From contig JAUNSJ010000002.1 in NCBI GenBank assembly GCA_030539295.1, forward strand, positions 124,001 through 188,000: DNA of 64,000 bases, given 5' to 3'. Shown here one piece after another: positions 8,856 through 18,201 of this stretch. Every line of letters starts with the position of its first letter. The first letter of the stretch is position 1. Both the position numbers and the translations under genes were made by a program. This DNA comes from Planctomycetia bacterium. GTDB taxonomy: Bacteria > Planctomycetota > Planctomycetia > Pirellulales > Thermoguttaceae. Under the pieces are notes generated by a model. It was given only the letters and a program-made list of their open reading frames with translations, was not told the origin of the DNA and searched no databases.

Positions 8856-11264
8856 ATGAAAAAGGGAATGTATTCTTCGCTTGCTTTATTGTTGATGGTT
8901 GCATGTTTTTCCGTTACGCAGACTACACGTGCGGAAGACGAACCGGTTTCCGTTGAGCAAACAATAAATCTTCAGAGTGGAACATGGTCGCGTGAAGAAA
9001 ACGCGCTTACTGTTTCGCTCGACGAACAGACGCGTTTCGACGGCCAGCCAACACTCCATGTTGTTCATACCGGAGACAAGGACTGGGCGCTAGCAAGCGA
9101 CGCACGCATTCCGGTTAAGCCAGGCGACGTGTTTACCATAACGATAACTGGTCTGACAAAGAATATGTACGTCTCTGCCGGGGTTATTCTCCGTTGCGGT
9201 GAGGAGGTTCTTTCCTGGGTTTATGGCGGTGCCGAAGTTGAGCGCAATGCGGTTATGCAAAATGTTGAATCGCAATTTGTTATTCCGCACGGGGCCGATA
9301 ATATTGCGTTTCGCGTTACCGGTAGCGGGAACGGAGAGGCCTGGGTCAACAATGTTCGTCTGACCAGAACCGGTTCCATTCCCGCCCTGGACCTTGACCC
9401 GATTACACTTGAAAACAAGTTTCTGCTTCTTGAATTCATTTCCAACGACGGCAGATTCAACGTTACCGACAAGAGAACGGGGAAAACATTTTTTCAACGC
9501 GAAGGATCCGGCGTTCTTGTTTCCGATGCGAAACGGACCAAGGACGCAAACGGCCAGGAGCAAATTGAAGCGACTATGATCGAGACTGCCTCCATGCAGG
9601 GTTTTAGCACGCTTATTCAACTGGAACAGGAATCGCCGGAAATCGTTGTCCGTCTGTCGGCCCCTCCTGAGATGAAAATGACCAATCGTATCTCCTGGCC
9701 GAACGCGTTCGAAAGTCGGGCAGGGGACCGCGTTTTTCTCCCGGTAAATGAAGGCATTTCCTTTCCTGTGGAAGAAGATGCCGATGGGGCCAACTGGACA
9801 TACAGCTTTGGCGGTCATGGTATCTGTATGTCCTTTTTCGGACAGATAACCGATACTATTGACCCGGCGCAGAGTGATGGCTATCTGGGTATAATTGAAA
9901 CGCCCGACGACTTTACGTTGGATTTATTTCGTCTTACAAACCGTGAAGATGCGAAACTTCTCATGTTTTCTCCCCATTGGATCGGGCAGAAAAAACTTTT
10001 TGGCTACGACCGGGTTCTGCGGTACTGCTTCGCGGACCAAGGGGGATATGTTGCCTTGTGCAAACGCTACCGGGAATACGCCAAAGAGCAGGGACTTGTT
10101 GTTCCATTCGACGAAAAGATTAAGCGTAACCCGGCGTTGGCCGATGGTCTTGACTGCCTGATCGGCGCGGCGAATATCTGGTATTGGGAACGCAATAAAC
10201 TTGAAATGGCAGAGGAATTGAAGAAGGCTGGAATCGACCGTATTCTCTGGAGTTCCGGCGGGTCCGGGCAGGAGATAGCCGCGTTAAATCAAATGGACGG
10301 TGTCCTGACCAGTGTTTACGATATTTATCAGGACCTCATGGATCCGGCGCTTATTGAGCAGACGGCTGCGAAGCATGCGCAAGGGAGCTGGCCCCAGGAG
10401 GCCTGGCCCCACGACGTCAACTGGTCTGATGCGGACGGCTCATATCGCACCGGCTGGACGATTGAGGCGGCTGACCGTACCAAGCCCAATATTCCCTGTG
10501 TTGTTCTCTGCGATCGCCAGGCAATTCCCTATGCAAAAAATCGTATTTCAAAAGAACTGCAAGAGATTCCTTACCGTGCGCGATTCCTCGACACGACGAC
10601 GGCGTCGCCCTGGCAGGAATGCTGGTCCCCTGACCATCCCATGACACGGACCGAGGGAAAATTCTGGAAAATGAAATTACTTGAATTGATTGGCAAGGAG
10701 TTTAATCTCGTTTGCGGTTCCGAAACGGGCCACGAAGCCAGCGTCCCCTACTGCGATTTCTTTGAAGGCATGATGAGTTTGGGGCCGTATCGTGTTCCGG
10801 ATTCCGGCCGCGATATGATGCGAATCTGGGACGAAGTTCCCGAGAATCTCGCGAAATATCAGGTGGGGCCGGAGTATCGACTTCCCCTTTGGGAACTGAT
10901 TTATCACGATTGTACGGTCTCCTACTGGTACTGGGGTGACTATAGTAACAAGTTGCCGGCTGTCTGGTGGAAGCGTGATTTGTTCAATGCTCTTTATGGC
11001 GTGCCTCCAATGTACATGTTTTCATGGCACGACTGGAATACGCAAAAAGAGAAATTTGTTGCCAGTTACAAAATAGCCGAGCCTGTATCCCGCATGACAG
11101 GCCGCGTTGAAATGACGGACCATCGCATCCTTACCCCAGATCGACTGGTCCAGCAGACAACGTTCGCCAATGGCTGTCGCGTAACCGTCAATTTTTCTGA
11201 CTCGCCCTATGCGTGCACGGATGGCCAGAATGTTGCTCCGCGCGGTGTGCGTATTGAGCAGTAG
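8856..11264 (+). CDS. Secreted glycosidase-like protein, family not assigned
   Basis: An 802-residue exported protein. An upstream in-frame start at 8793 is possible, but the signal peptide begins at the ATG at 8856, preceded by AAAGG. After the signal peptide (cleavage near TRAED) comes a beta-sandwich, carbohydrate-binding-like region (to about residue 170), a second beta-rich domain (FLPVNEGISFPVEED), then an apparent TIM barrel with many Trp, Asp and Glu residues (LIGAANIWYWERN, ILWSSGGSG, VCGSETGHEA). The order resembles DUF5696 or GH101-like proteins, but I cannot confirm a family or catalytic pair. It ends the + strand glycan block. Confidence 0.6.
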   Translation: MKKGMYSSLALLLMVACFSVTQTTRAEDEPVSVEQTINLQSGTWSREENALTVSLDEQTRFDGQPTLHVVHTGDKDWALASDARIPVKPGDVFTITITGLTKNMYVSAGVILRCGEEVLSWVYGGAEVERNAVMQNVESQFVIPHGADNIAFRVTGSGNGEAWVNNVRLTRTGSIPALDLDPITLENKFLLLEFISNDGRFNVTDKRTGKTFFQREGSGVLVSDAKRTKDANGQEQIEATMIETASMQGFSTLIQLEQESPEIVVRLSAPPEMKMTNRISWPNAFESRAGDRVFLPVNEGISFPVEEDADGANWTYSFGGHGICMSFFGQITDTIDPAQSDGYLGIIETPDDFTLDLFRLTNREDAKLLMFSPHWIGQKKLFGYDRVLRYCFADQGGYVALCKRYREYAKEQGLVVPFDEKIKRNPALADGLDCLIGAANIWYWERNKLEMAEELKKAGIDRILWSSGGSGQEIAALNQMDGVLTSVYDIYQDLMDPALIEQTAAKHAQGSWPQEAWPHDVNWSDADGSYRTGWTIEAADRTKPNIPCVVLCDRQAIPYAKNRISKELQEIPYRARFLDTTTASPWQECWSPDHPMTRTEGKFWKMKLLELIGKEFNLVCGSETGHEASVPYCDFFEGMMSLGPYRVPDSGRDMMRIWDEVPENLAKYQVGPEYRLPLWELIYHDCTVSYWYWGDYSNKLPAVWWKRDLFNALYGVPPMYMFSWHDWNTQKEKFVASYKIAEPVSRMTGRVEMTDHRILTPDRLVQQTTFANGCRVTVNFSDSPYACTDGQNVAPRGVRIEQ

Positions 11265-11398
11265 GTTGCGTTTCTCACACGTTAGGTAGACAGTTCGGTT
11301 TCCGGTACTATTGCCTAACGACTCTGTTAAGACGTTCCCCAAAGAACGAAAATGAATAGGGGAAATTTTCGAATAGAGAAAAGTGCAGGCGCAAAAGA

Positions 11399-11431
11399 AA
11401 TCGCCGCAAGGCTTGGTCCCTCGCGGCGATT
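11399..11431. terminator. Bidirectional hairpin terminator between convergent genes
   Basis: A perfect 9-bp stem AATCGCCGC/GCGGCGATT (11399-11407, 11423-11431) with a 15-base loop. A run of T residues follows on the + side and A-rich sequence precedes it, giving a T-rich tail on the minus side as well. It lies between the convergent gene ends at 11264 and 11479. Confidence 0.7.
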
Positions 11432-11478
11432 ATCTTTCTTGGCCGGTCATAACAGCAGCCGTTACATGACAGCAGCTG

Positions 11479-14049
11479 TCATTTGTCAGTCGCGGCCTCT
11501 TCCTGTTCCGCGGACGCGTTCTCGTCGCTGGAGGGATCGGAAGGAACCTCTTCGGATGACGGCTCCGCTTCGGCGCTGTCTTTGCCGGCATCATCGTCCG
11601 CTTCTGTATCGGCAGACTCACTCTCGTCCTGACTGGGCTTAACATCTTTCTTTATCAGGTCAAGGTCGTGTGCGTCAGGCACGACGTTCAGTGGAACAAT
11701 AGACTGCGGTTTGACAAGTTCTTTGTCGGAGTTTAAAATATCGGGCTTTTCACTGACCTCTTGTTTCTCCTTCTTGTCCTCATTCGTTACGACGTCTTTG
11801 CCTTCGGCCGGCGCTTGGGGTGACGAGGAAGTCGTTCCGGACGCCGACGCTGGCTCTTTATCGCCGGCTTGACTCTCGGAAGCCGGGGCAGCCGACGTTG
11901 CGCCGTTTTCGTTGAGTTCTTCCTCCTCAGACTCCATTTCCGCGCGAGCTTTTTCCAGCGTTTCCGGAAGGACGTCGCGTGATTCCATTTCCGTACCGAG
12001 CACGAAATGACTCAACTCCTGATACGCGATATTTTCGGGGACAAAGAGAATGGCACCGCCGGCAAGAGCTATATTTACGCCGCCCTTGTGGAAGCTTGCC
12101 AAACCGTGAATAAATTCTTCTTCACTGCGGTCGTTATTATCCTCTTCTGTGTCGAGCAGATTAATGCCGCGAAGAGCGTGTCCTTCGGAAATACCATTGT
12201 CAGGCTTCATCCAGCAGACAGAGTCAATTTGCTCCACGAGCAGAGCCATAGTATAGACTCTTTTGGCCGATTCTGTTTGTTCAAGCTTGACAGGATCTTT
12301 TCCCTGTCCGCTCGCATCGAAGAGCGAATTGGGACCCATGACCACGGCATAGCTCGTATCGCCTGGCCTAATGCTGGGCAGCGTGAGTTCCTCGCCAAGA
12401 GCTTCGTCCGCGGACTCTTTAGCCAGCGCGGGGCATTTATAGACTCGAACATCGACAGTATGGAACTGGCGGTTGTATTCACTGTCCCAAGGCTCATCAA
12501 GATGAATCTTGTCGTACAGTTCCTGTTCACCAAGATAGGGGAGCAGGAGCGTGCGCCAACTGTGCAATCGGTTGCCGTTTTCGTCCAGCGTATAGGCCGG
12601 CGGCAGAGTGCCATGGTCACAAAGGTACATCTGCATGGCCAAAACGATTTTCTGCATTCGGACATTGCACACATATCGATTAAGAGCATCTTTCGCCGAC
12701 TTCTGTATGGGTACGATTTCTTTAAGAACACGTCGCACAAAAGTTTCCGAACGTGCCTGCTTAAGAGGCAGCCGTTCCAGGAAAGACCGTTTATCCTCTT
12801 GCGGATTATTCAGCAGTGAGTCAAGTTCAATGCTGTTGTCATAGAGATAATTCGCTCTCTTCATAACGTAGTTCCAGTCGTAACGAAGACGAAGCAGGAA
12901 CCGATAGAGATAGTTCTTTTTTCGCGGCGGGTTGGCCTTGCGGTCGTATTCACTGACCAGGTTATAATGGCCCAGCGTTTGGAGATAGTCCAAAACTCCA
13001 TAACGGGCAATCTCAAGAACCTGATCAAAACACTGATTATAAGTCGGGTTACCACAGGCGGCAAAAATGCGCTGCCAATGTTCTTTGGTCGGAGACGCGT
13101 CGGGATTCCCGCGAAGATTCACATCGGACGCCGCACTTTGCATGCCCATACCAATAATGAAAGGAATCAGGGAATTCGTCTGATTATTAATGACATGCCG
13201 TGCCAGCAGGAGCATCGTCTCGACATCATCGATTGCTTTTTCCATATCGCCCACACGGACGCAATAATTGGCGTGGATTCGCAGCGAACGCACGATCATA
13301 CGCAAGCCTTCTATCGGGCCGTGAGCCGACAAGGCAAGAAAGGGCACGCCTTCCACTCGACCATAGGGCAGCGCCGGAAACGCAAAGACTTCCTTGTGCG
13401 CCGCTTGCGAGATCAGGTCAAATGCCGACTGATTCTCGGCACACCACTTTTCCAGAAATTCGACCCGGTCGTCGTCCCAAGCCAGGACATCTTCCGTGCG
13501 ACTGGAAAACTGATTGAATGAAATCTGTTTCGCCTCACGCACCAAGGCGTTTTCGTCGCCCGGATACCGGTCAAGCAGGAACGCTTCATAGGCGTCGTAA
13601 GGAGTTATAAACCGCACTGGCGGCTCATCTCCTTGCTCCAGACCAAAGAAATCGCACATTTCCTTGCTTCTCTGCACCAGCCCGAGCGAGCCAAGCCCCT
13701 CCTGACACAGAAAGAAATCCGGCCCCAACTCCTGTACTAACAGGCGGGCACCGTTCTCGTCCGTACTCGCGTTCGCTGGCACAAATCCTTTAACCGCCGC
13801 AATATAATCGACACCATTACCGTCCAGAGTCAGAGGGCCAGTTAATACTGTCGTCTCTTTAGAGACTTCCGGTGGACCAAATGGATGGGCATCAATAAAG
13901 GCGAATACGGCTACTATCAACACAGCCGACAGCAGAACAACGCGTCTCTTAATACCACGACTCTTTGTTACGGTCCCTTGCTCAGAACCTTGCGTCTCTA
14001 CCTTATCGTTCAGGTCCGCTTTTTGACCTTGATTTTTCTCTAACGTCAT
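11479..14049 (-). CDS. Large DUF1559-domain protein with one membrane anchor and acidic tail
   Basis: An 856-residue inner-membrane-anchored protein. The start at 14049 is preferred over 14088 because GGAAG lies 5-10 bases before it. A basic segment and single transmembrane helix (about residues 33-52, VVLLSAVLIVAVFAF) are followed by a large extracytoplasmic helical domain. A DUF1559-like domain then follows (QMYLCDHGTLPPAYTLDE, LLPYLGEQELYDKI, VYKCPA). The family tail H-x9-DG is changed to H-x9-GG (FHKGGVNIALAGG). The last 170 residues are low-complexity and rich in Glu, Ser, Ala and Asp. Unlike normal DUF1559 proteins it lacks the prepilin-type FTLVE leader. Function unknown; the gene is alone and convergent with the glycan block. 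Confidence 0.7.
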   Translation of the reverse strand: MTLEKNQGQKADLNDKVETQGSEQGTVTKSRGIKRRVVLLSAVLIVAVFAFIDAHPFGPPEVSKETTVLTGPLTLDGNGVDYIAAVKGFVPANASTDENGARLLVQELGPDFFLCQEGLGSLGLVQRSKEMCDFFGLEQGDEPPVRFITPYDAYEAFLLDRYPGDENALVREAKQISFNQFSSRTEDVLAWDDDRVEFLEKWCAENQSAFDLISQAAHKEVFAFPALPYGRVEGVPFLALSAHGPIEGLRMIVRSLRIHANYCVRVGDMEKAIDDVETMLLLARHVINNQTNSLIPFIIGMGMQSAASDVNLRGNPDASPTKEHWQRIFAACGNPTYNQCFDQVLEIARYGVLDYLQTLGHYNLVSEYDRKANPPRKKNYLYRFLLRLRYDWNYVMKRANYLYDNSIELDSLLNNPQEDKRSFLERLPLKQARSETFVRRVLKEIVPIQKSAKDALNRYVCNVRMQKIVLAMQMYLCDHGTLPPAYTLDENGNRLHSWRTLLLPYLGEQELYDKIHLDEPWDSEYNRQFHTVDVRVYKCPALAKESADEALGEELTLPSIRPGDTSYAVVMGPNSLFDASGQGKDPVKLEQTESAKRVYTMALLVEQIDSVCWMKPDNGISEGHALRGINLLDTEEDNNDRSEEEFIHGLASFHKGGVNIALAGGAILFVPENIAYQELSHFVLGTEMESRDVLPETLEKARAEMESEEEELNENGATSAAPASESQAGDKEPASASGTTSSSPQAPAEGKDVVTNEDKKEKQEVSEKPDILNSDKELVKPQSIVPLNVVPDAHDLDLIKKDVKPSQDESESADTEADDDAGKDSAEAEPSSEEVPSDPSSDENASAEQEEAATDK

Positions 14050-14622
14050 CTCTTCCTGCTTCCTCTTTGGGAACCGACACAAAAACACATTCTTCTACCG
14101 ATCTCGCAGCAACCTGGCTCCCGTGTCGGTCGCGAGAGCTGGTGGAATGTTGCCTTGCTGGGCAATTCAAAGCATCTCTTGTCCCAAATCCAAAAAATGC
14201 CAGATTATTCTCCTTCTATTCTACACTGATTCCCCTTTTTGTGGTAAGAATTCCCGCCAATCTCAACCTTTTTTCGTCTTTTTCTCAAAATATCTTCTAA
14301 ATAGCACGAATAAATAACCACTTTTATATTAATAAATACGTTTTTCTAATAGTCCGTTTTTTGTCTGTTTTTTCTCCACACGGCGAAAAAACCATGCCTG
14401 TCTTTGCGGAATGCGGGGCCGAATTCGCGGGTGAACTGGTAAAATGCAGCTTAGAATCAAGAAAATCGTCTTCTGTCAGGAAATTCGTGTTCTCCCAATG
14501 GGTCCCTATTCTTGATTCTTTTTATACTGCGGCTATAATGTATTGTCAGCGAGGAAGCAAGGCATCCGTTTTAGGACAATTATGTGTTGCTACTATAACT
14601 CACGCAACTATAAAGGGCTTTC
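14050..14622. other. Divergent intergenic region, 573 bases
   Basis: This gap lies between the divergent DUF1559 gene (-) and the membrane-protein gene (+). The middle (about 14200-14350) is markedly AT-rich. The only clear element is the + strand promoter at 14512-14539. A possible TAGAAT -10 for the minus gene occurs near 14220 with a poor -35. No convincing coding sequence is seen. Confidence 0.5.
14512..14539 (+). promoter_or_regulatory. Sigma-70-type promoter for membrane-protein gene
   Basis: TTGATT (14512-14517), a 16-base spacer and a perfect TATAAT (14534-14539). The predicted transcript starts near 14546, about 77 bases before the gene at 14623. Confidence 0.65.
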
Positions 14623-15882
14623 ATGATGAAAGAGTTTGAAAACACGGCGAATAGTAAAGATACACAAAATAATAACAATACGGCTAATGAGGTAAACCGC
14701 GGTCCAGAGGAGCCGCAAAACTTCTCCGACGTGGAAGAAGTTTACTCTCTTGCAGACTCGGAGGAGGGCACAGGCACGTCTGTCGCGGCTGGTTCTTTGC
14801 CTGAAAGCGAAGAAGGGAGTCCAACGCAAGCGGAACGCATTGCGGTCGCGGAGGAGTCGGTTCGCTCGGCTGACGTCTATGGAATTGAGGAGATTGCGGC
14901 GCCTTTTTTTGCGAAATCGTCGCGACGTTCTTCGCAGGAACCGGCCGAGTCCGAATCGGTTCAGGACGGGTCGGAGTCGGAAGTGCTCTCTCTGGAAGAG
15001 ATTTATGCGCGCAAACGTAAACAGACATTGCAGAAGCAGCTTGCCGGTGAGGATGAGTTTGGCTTTGAGCTTAAGCGGTCGGAATTGCCGCGGCATCCGT
15101 TTATGACGAGGATTTTTTCTCCCTTTGTTTCGCCAGGCTTTATTTTGCGACTCCTGCTCATGACCGGGATGGCCCTGGTCCCCTTTTTCCTTTGCACTTT
15201 GCTTTTTACCCGCATGCTGGACCAGCATTTTATAGAGAATGATTGGAGCTTGTGCGCTTACCTTCGCTGTCTTTGGGAAGATCGAGTGATTTTGACCTGT
15301 TTCTGTTTTCTTTGGGGGGTCATTTCCATTCCGTTTTCGCTCAATGTTTTCAGTGCCACCAGTGACGGCGACGATAAGATTATTGATTGGCCGGAATACA
15401 GTTTCGTCGGCGGTATGGGCCAGTTTCTGTGGATGGTCCTGATTATTATGTGTGCTGGCATTCCGGGTGCCTGTTTAGGTCAGTTGCTCGGTTCGGCACA
15501 GATTGGTTTTCTGGGCGGCGTCGTTTTTCTCACGCCCGTTTTTTTCCTTTCGACCATGGACGCCGACAGTCCGTTCGTCCTGGTTACAGGCGATGTCCTG
15601 GCCAGTTTTACACGTGTTGGCCGGGCCTGGTTCAATTTTTATGTCATTTCCATTGTCCTGTTTAACTTAACACTGCTCATTGGCGTTGCCGCATTGTGTG
15701 CTGTGCATAAAAGTGGAAATACACTCGGCGGTGTTTTTACCACGTCCTTGATTATTTCGCTCCTGTTGAGTATTATGCCGGTGCTCTACTTGCGTTTTCT
15801 TGGTCGGCTCGGCTGGCTTATTGAAGAGACGAATCGCAAGCGACAGGCTGCCTCGACCGCGGAAAGTGTGGACCCCGAATGA
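14623..15882 (+). CDS. Six-helix membrane protein with acidic N-terminal tail
   Basis: A 419-residue protein I do not recognise. The first 160 residues are hydrophilic and rich in Glu, Ser and Ala, so probably disordered and cytoplasmic. About six transmembrane segments follow (starting FILRLLLMTGMALVPFFLC near residue 172, and ending in LIISLLLSIMPVLYL near 380), then a short charged tail. No catalytic motif is seen. The start codon pair ATGATG at 14623/14626 is preceded by AAGGG. It has its own promoter and lies 154 bases upstream of the helicase gene; an operon is possible but not shown. Similar tail-plus-membrane proteins are common hypothetical proteins in Planctomycetes. Confidence 0.7.
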   Translation: MMKEFENTANSKDTQNNNNTANEVNRGPEEPQNFSDVEEVYSLADSEEGTGTSVAAGSLPESEEGSPTQAERIAVAEESVRSADVYGIEEIAAPFFAKSSRRSSQEPAESESVQDGSESEVLSLEEIYARKRKQTLQKQLAGEDEFGFELKRSELPRHPFMTRIFSPFVSPGFILRLLLMTGMALVPFFLCTLLFTRMLDQHFIENDWSLCAYLRCLWEDRVILTCFCFLWGVISIPFSLNVFSATSDGDDKIIDWPEYSFVGGMGQFLWMVLIIMCAGIPGACLGQLLGSAQIGFLGGVVFLTPVFFLSTMDADSPFVLVTGDVLASFTRVGRAWFNFYVISIVLFNLTLLIGVAALCAVHKSGNTLGGVFTTSLIISLLLSIMPVLYLRFLGRLGWLIEETNRKRQAASTAESVDPE

Positions 15883-16036
15883 GTTCTATTCTGTTACACC
15901 AATGTGTTCCGGCTTTGCCAGAGAGACGCCGCGGCAGTAGCCTTGGCACTAGAGTCTGTATGCAACGAAGTGGGGAAAGTGGGAAGGTTGTCTGTATCTG
16001 CATTGCGCGGATCGCTGGAATAATCGGTGACCCGCT

Positions 16037-18055
16037 ATGTTGAATTCTGCGCAAACAGTAGCTGTTCACACCTTATCGGGACCACTCCTCGTTCTGGCCG
16101 GGGCAGGGACCGGGAAGACGCGAGTCGTAACCGTTCGCGTGGCGAAACTAATACAGAGTGGAATTGCGCCGGACCGCATTCTGGCCGTGACGTTTACGAA
16201 TAAAGCGGCACGCGAAATGCAGGAGCGAATCTCGCAACAGTTGCGCGGTGGCAACGGGCCTAAGCCGGAAATATCAACCTTTCATTCGTTGTGCGTTCGC
16301 ATTCTCCGTCGACAGATTCATCATTTGGGCTTTCCGAATCTTTTTTCCATCTACGACCGGGGCGATCAGGAATCCGTCGCGAGAAAGATACTGCGTGATA
16401 TTCGCGTGGCCTCTTCCGCCTTGCGACCGGGTGATTTCCTGACCCGAATAAGCACCTGGAAATCTGCCGGTATTACTGCCGAAATGGCTCTAAACCATAT
16501 CGAAACCTCACAAGACTACATTATTGCGGTCGCCTATGCCCGATATCAAGAGGCGCTTAAAACGCTCGGCGCTCTCGATTTCGACGACTTACTCTTGACA
16601 ACCGAACGTCTCTTTCGCGAACACATGGAAGTCCTTCAGGAAGAGGCCGGACGCTTCGACCACATTTTGGTCGATGAGTATCAGGATACCAATACGAGCC
16701 AATACAATATTGTGCGCGGACTTGCGCTGGGCCATCGCAATTTATGCGTTGTCGGCGACGACGATCAGGCAATTTACGGCTGGCGCGGCGCGGAAGTGGA
16801 ACATATTTTAAACTTTCGCAACGACTGGCCGGAAGCGCGGGTCGTGCGACTGGAAGTCAATTATCGGTCAACCGCGCAAATTCTCGAATGGGCCAATCGA
16901 CTCATTGCCTTTAATCGTGCGCGGCATGAAAAGAGTCTGCGCACCGACAAGCAGGGCGAACGGCCTGTCATTGTAACATGTGCCGACGGTGAAGCCGAGG
17001 CCAAACTCGTCGTTGCCCGTATTAAAGAGCGACTCAAAGTGCCTGGCCTTCAGCCGCGTGACTTCGCCGTGCTCTTTCGCACAAATGAGCAGCCGCGTGC
17101 GCTCGAACTTGAATTCCGCTCCGCCAAAATTCCCTATACGGTTATCGGCGGTCAGTCGTTCTTCGACCGCAAAGAAGTTAAAGATGTGATTTCCTGGCTC
17201 AAACTTATCCTGCGACCGAAAGATGACGTTGCTCTTCTTCGCGTAATTAATACGCCGCCTCGCGGGATTGGTTCGACGACGGTACGCAAAATGACCGATA
17301 CGGCACTGAATCAGAGTAAGCCCATTTGGGATGTTCTTTCCAAAGAGACGGACTCGCTCGGACTCGACAATAAGAGTCAGGTTTCGGTCAACTCGTTCAT
17401 TCAACTCGTGCGACAGGAAGGCGGCACGCTCCGGCGTCATTTTACCGCCGAGGCCCTGGCCGCTTTTATTGAACATATCGGATACCGGCGCGAAATTGAC
17501 CGGCTTTATCCTGATAAAAACGACCAGGAAGCACGCTGGGCAGCCGTGGGCGAAGTCGTTAGTGCCGCCGCCGCATGGCTCAAAGAGAATCCCAACGGCA
17601 CACTCTCCGGCTTCCTCGATAATACGGCACTAGGCGGTCCCGACTTCGGCAGCTCCAATGAAAAAAAACTCGACCATAACGCTGTCATTCTCATGACACT
17701 TCACGCCGCTAAAGGTCTGGAATTCAAAGAAGTTTACATGGTCGGCATGGAAGAAGGCACGCTGCCGCACCACCGCAGTATTGACGAAGAGGATTTCGAT
17801 TCCGTCGACGAAGAGCGACGTCTCTGCTACGTTGGTATTACGCGTGCCAAGAAACGTCTCACCTTAACGCTTGCCAAGACGCGGCTGAAATGGGGCAAAA
17901 TGCGTCCCACCATACCGAGTCGGTTCCTCTACGAAGTCACCGGCCAGGCCGAAACCCCCCATTACCTCGACATAAAAACCGGCAAAGCGCAGCAAGCCGT
18001 CAAAGAAGCCGCCAAACATCTCCCCCCTGTAAGACGCCCCGCAGCTAAAGATTAA
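16037..18055 (+). CDS. UvrD/PcrA-family ATP-dependent DNA helicase
   Basis: A superfamily 1A 3'-5' DNA helicase that would act in repair and in clearing replication forks. The 672-residue protein begins with the Q-motif region (LNSAQTVAV), Walker A AGAGTGKT (21-28), motif II VDEYQD near 217, motif III GDDDQAIYGWRGA near 238, motif IV-V around VILMTLHAAKGLEF near 550, and motif VI YVGITRAKKR near 598. It is slightly shorter than typical PcrA (about 720) and lacks the long C-terminal tail that binds RNA polymerase. An in-frame stop lies three codons before the ATG, fixing the start despite a weak ribosome-binding site. It converges on the dynamin block. Confidence 0.93.
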   Translation: MLNSAQTVAVHTLSGPLLVLAGAGTGKTRVVTVRVAKLIQSGIAPDRILAVTFTNKAAREMQERISQQLRGGNGPKPEISTFHSLCVRILRRQIHHLGFPNLFSIYDRGDQESVARKILRDIRVASSALRPGDFLTRISTWKSAGITAEMALNHIETSQDYIIAVAYARYQEALKTLGALDFDDLLLTTERLFREHMEVLQEEAGRFDHILVDEYQDTNTSQYNIVRGLALGHRNLCVVGDDDQAIYGWRGAEVEHILNFRNDWPEARVVRLEVNYRSTAQILEWANRLIAFNRARHEKSLRTDKQGERPVIVTCADGEAEAKLVVARIKERLKVPGLQPRDFAVLFRTNEQPRALELEFRSAKIPYTVIGGQSFFDRKEVKDVISWLKLILRPKDDVALLRVINTPPRGIGSTTVRKMTDTALNQSKPIWDVLSKETDSLGLDNKSQVSVNSFIQLVRQEGGTLRRHFTAEALAAFIEHIGYRREIDRLYPDKNDQEARWAAVGEVVSAAAAWLKENPNGTLSGFLDNTALGGPDFGSSNEKKLDHNAVILMTLHAAKGLEFKEVYMVGMEEGTLPHHRSIDEEDFDSVDEERRLCYVGITRAKKRLTLTLAKTRLKWGKMRPTIPSRFLYEVTGQAETPHYLDIKTGKAQQAVKEAAKHLPPVRRPAAKD

Positions 18056-18093
18056 ACTTTTTGCAATTCAAGACCGCGTCCGCATTACTCAAG

Positions 18094-18141
18094 GAACACG
18101 CGCCGCATCCCCCCATACGACGCGTGTTCAATTGCATTTTT
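18094..18141. terminator. Terminator between helicase and dynamin block
   Basis: Stem GAACACGCG/CGCGTGTTC (18094-18102, 18121-18129, 9 bp, 18-base loop) followed by a six-T run shortly after on the + strand. It lies in the 146-base gap between the convergent gene ends at 18055 and 18202. Confidence 0.65.
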
Positions 18142-18201
18142 TGCCTTCGTTAAAAATCCAAATTATTTGTTACGAGATCATCATTGTGGTGAAAGTAATT
18201 T

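Noticed and set aside
14361-14639. Open frame in the gap before the membrane-protein gene
   Set aside because: It runs through a perfect TATAAT promoter and into the next gene in another frame; no domain is seen.
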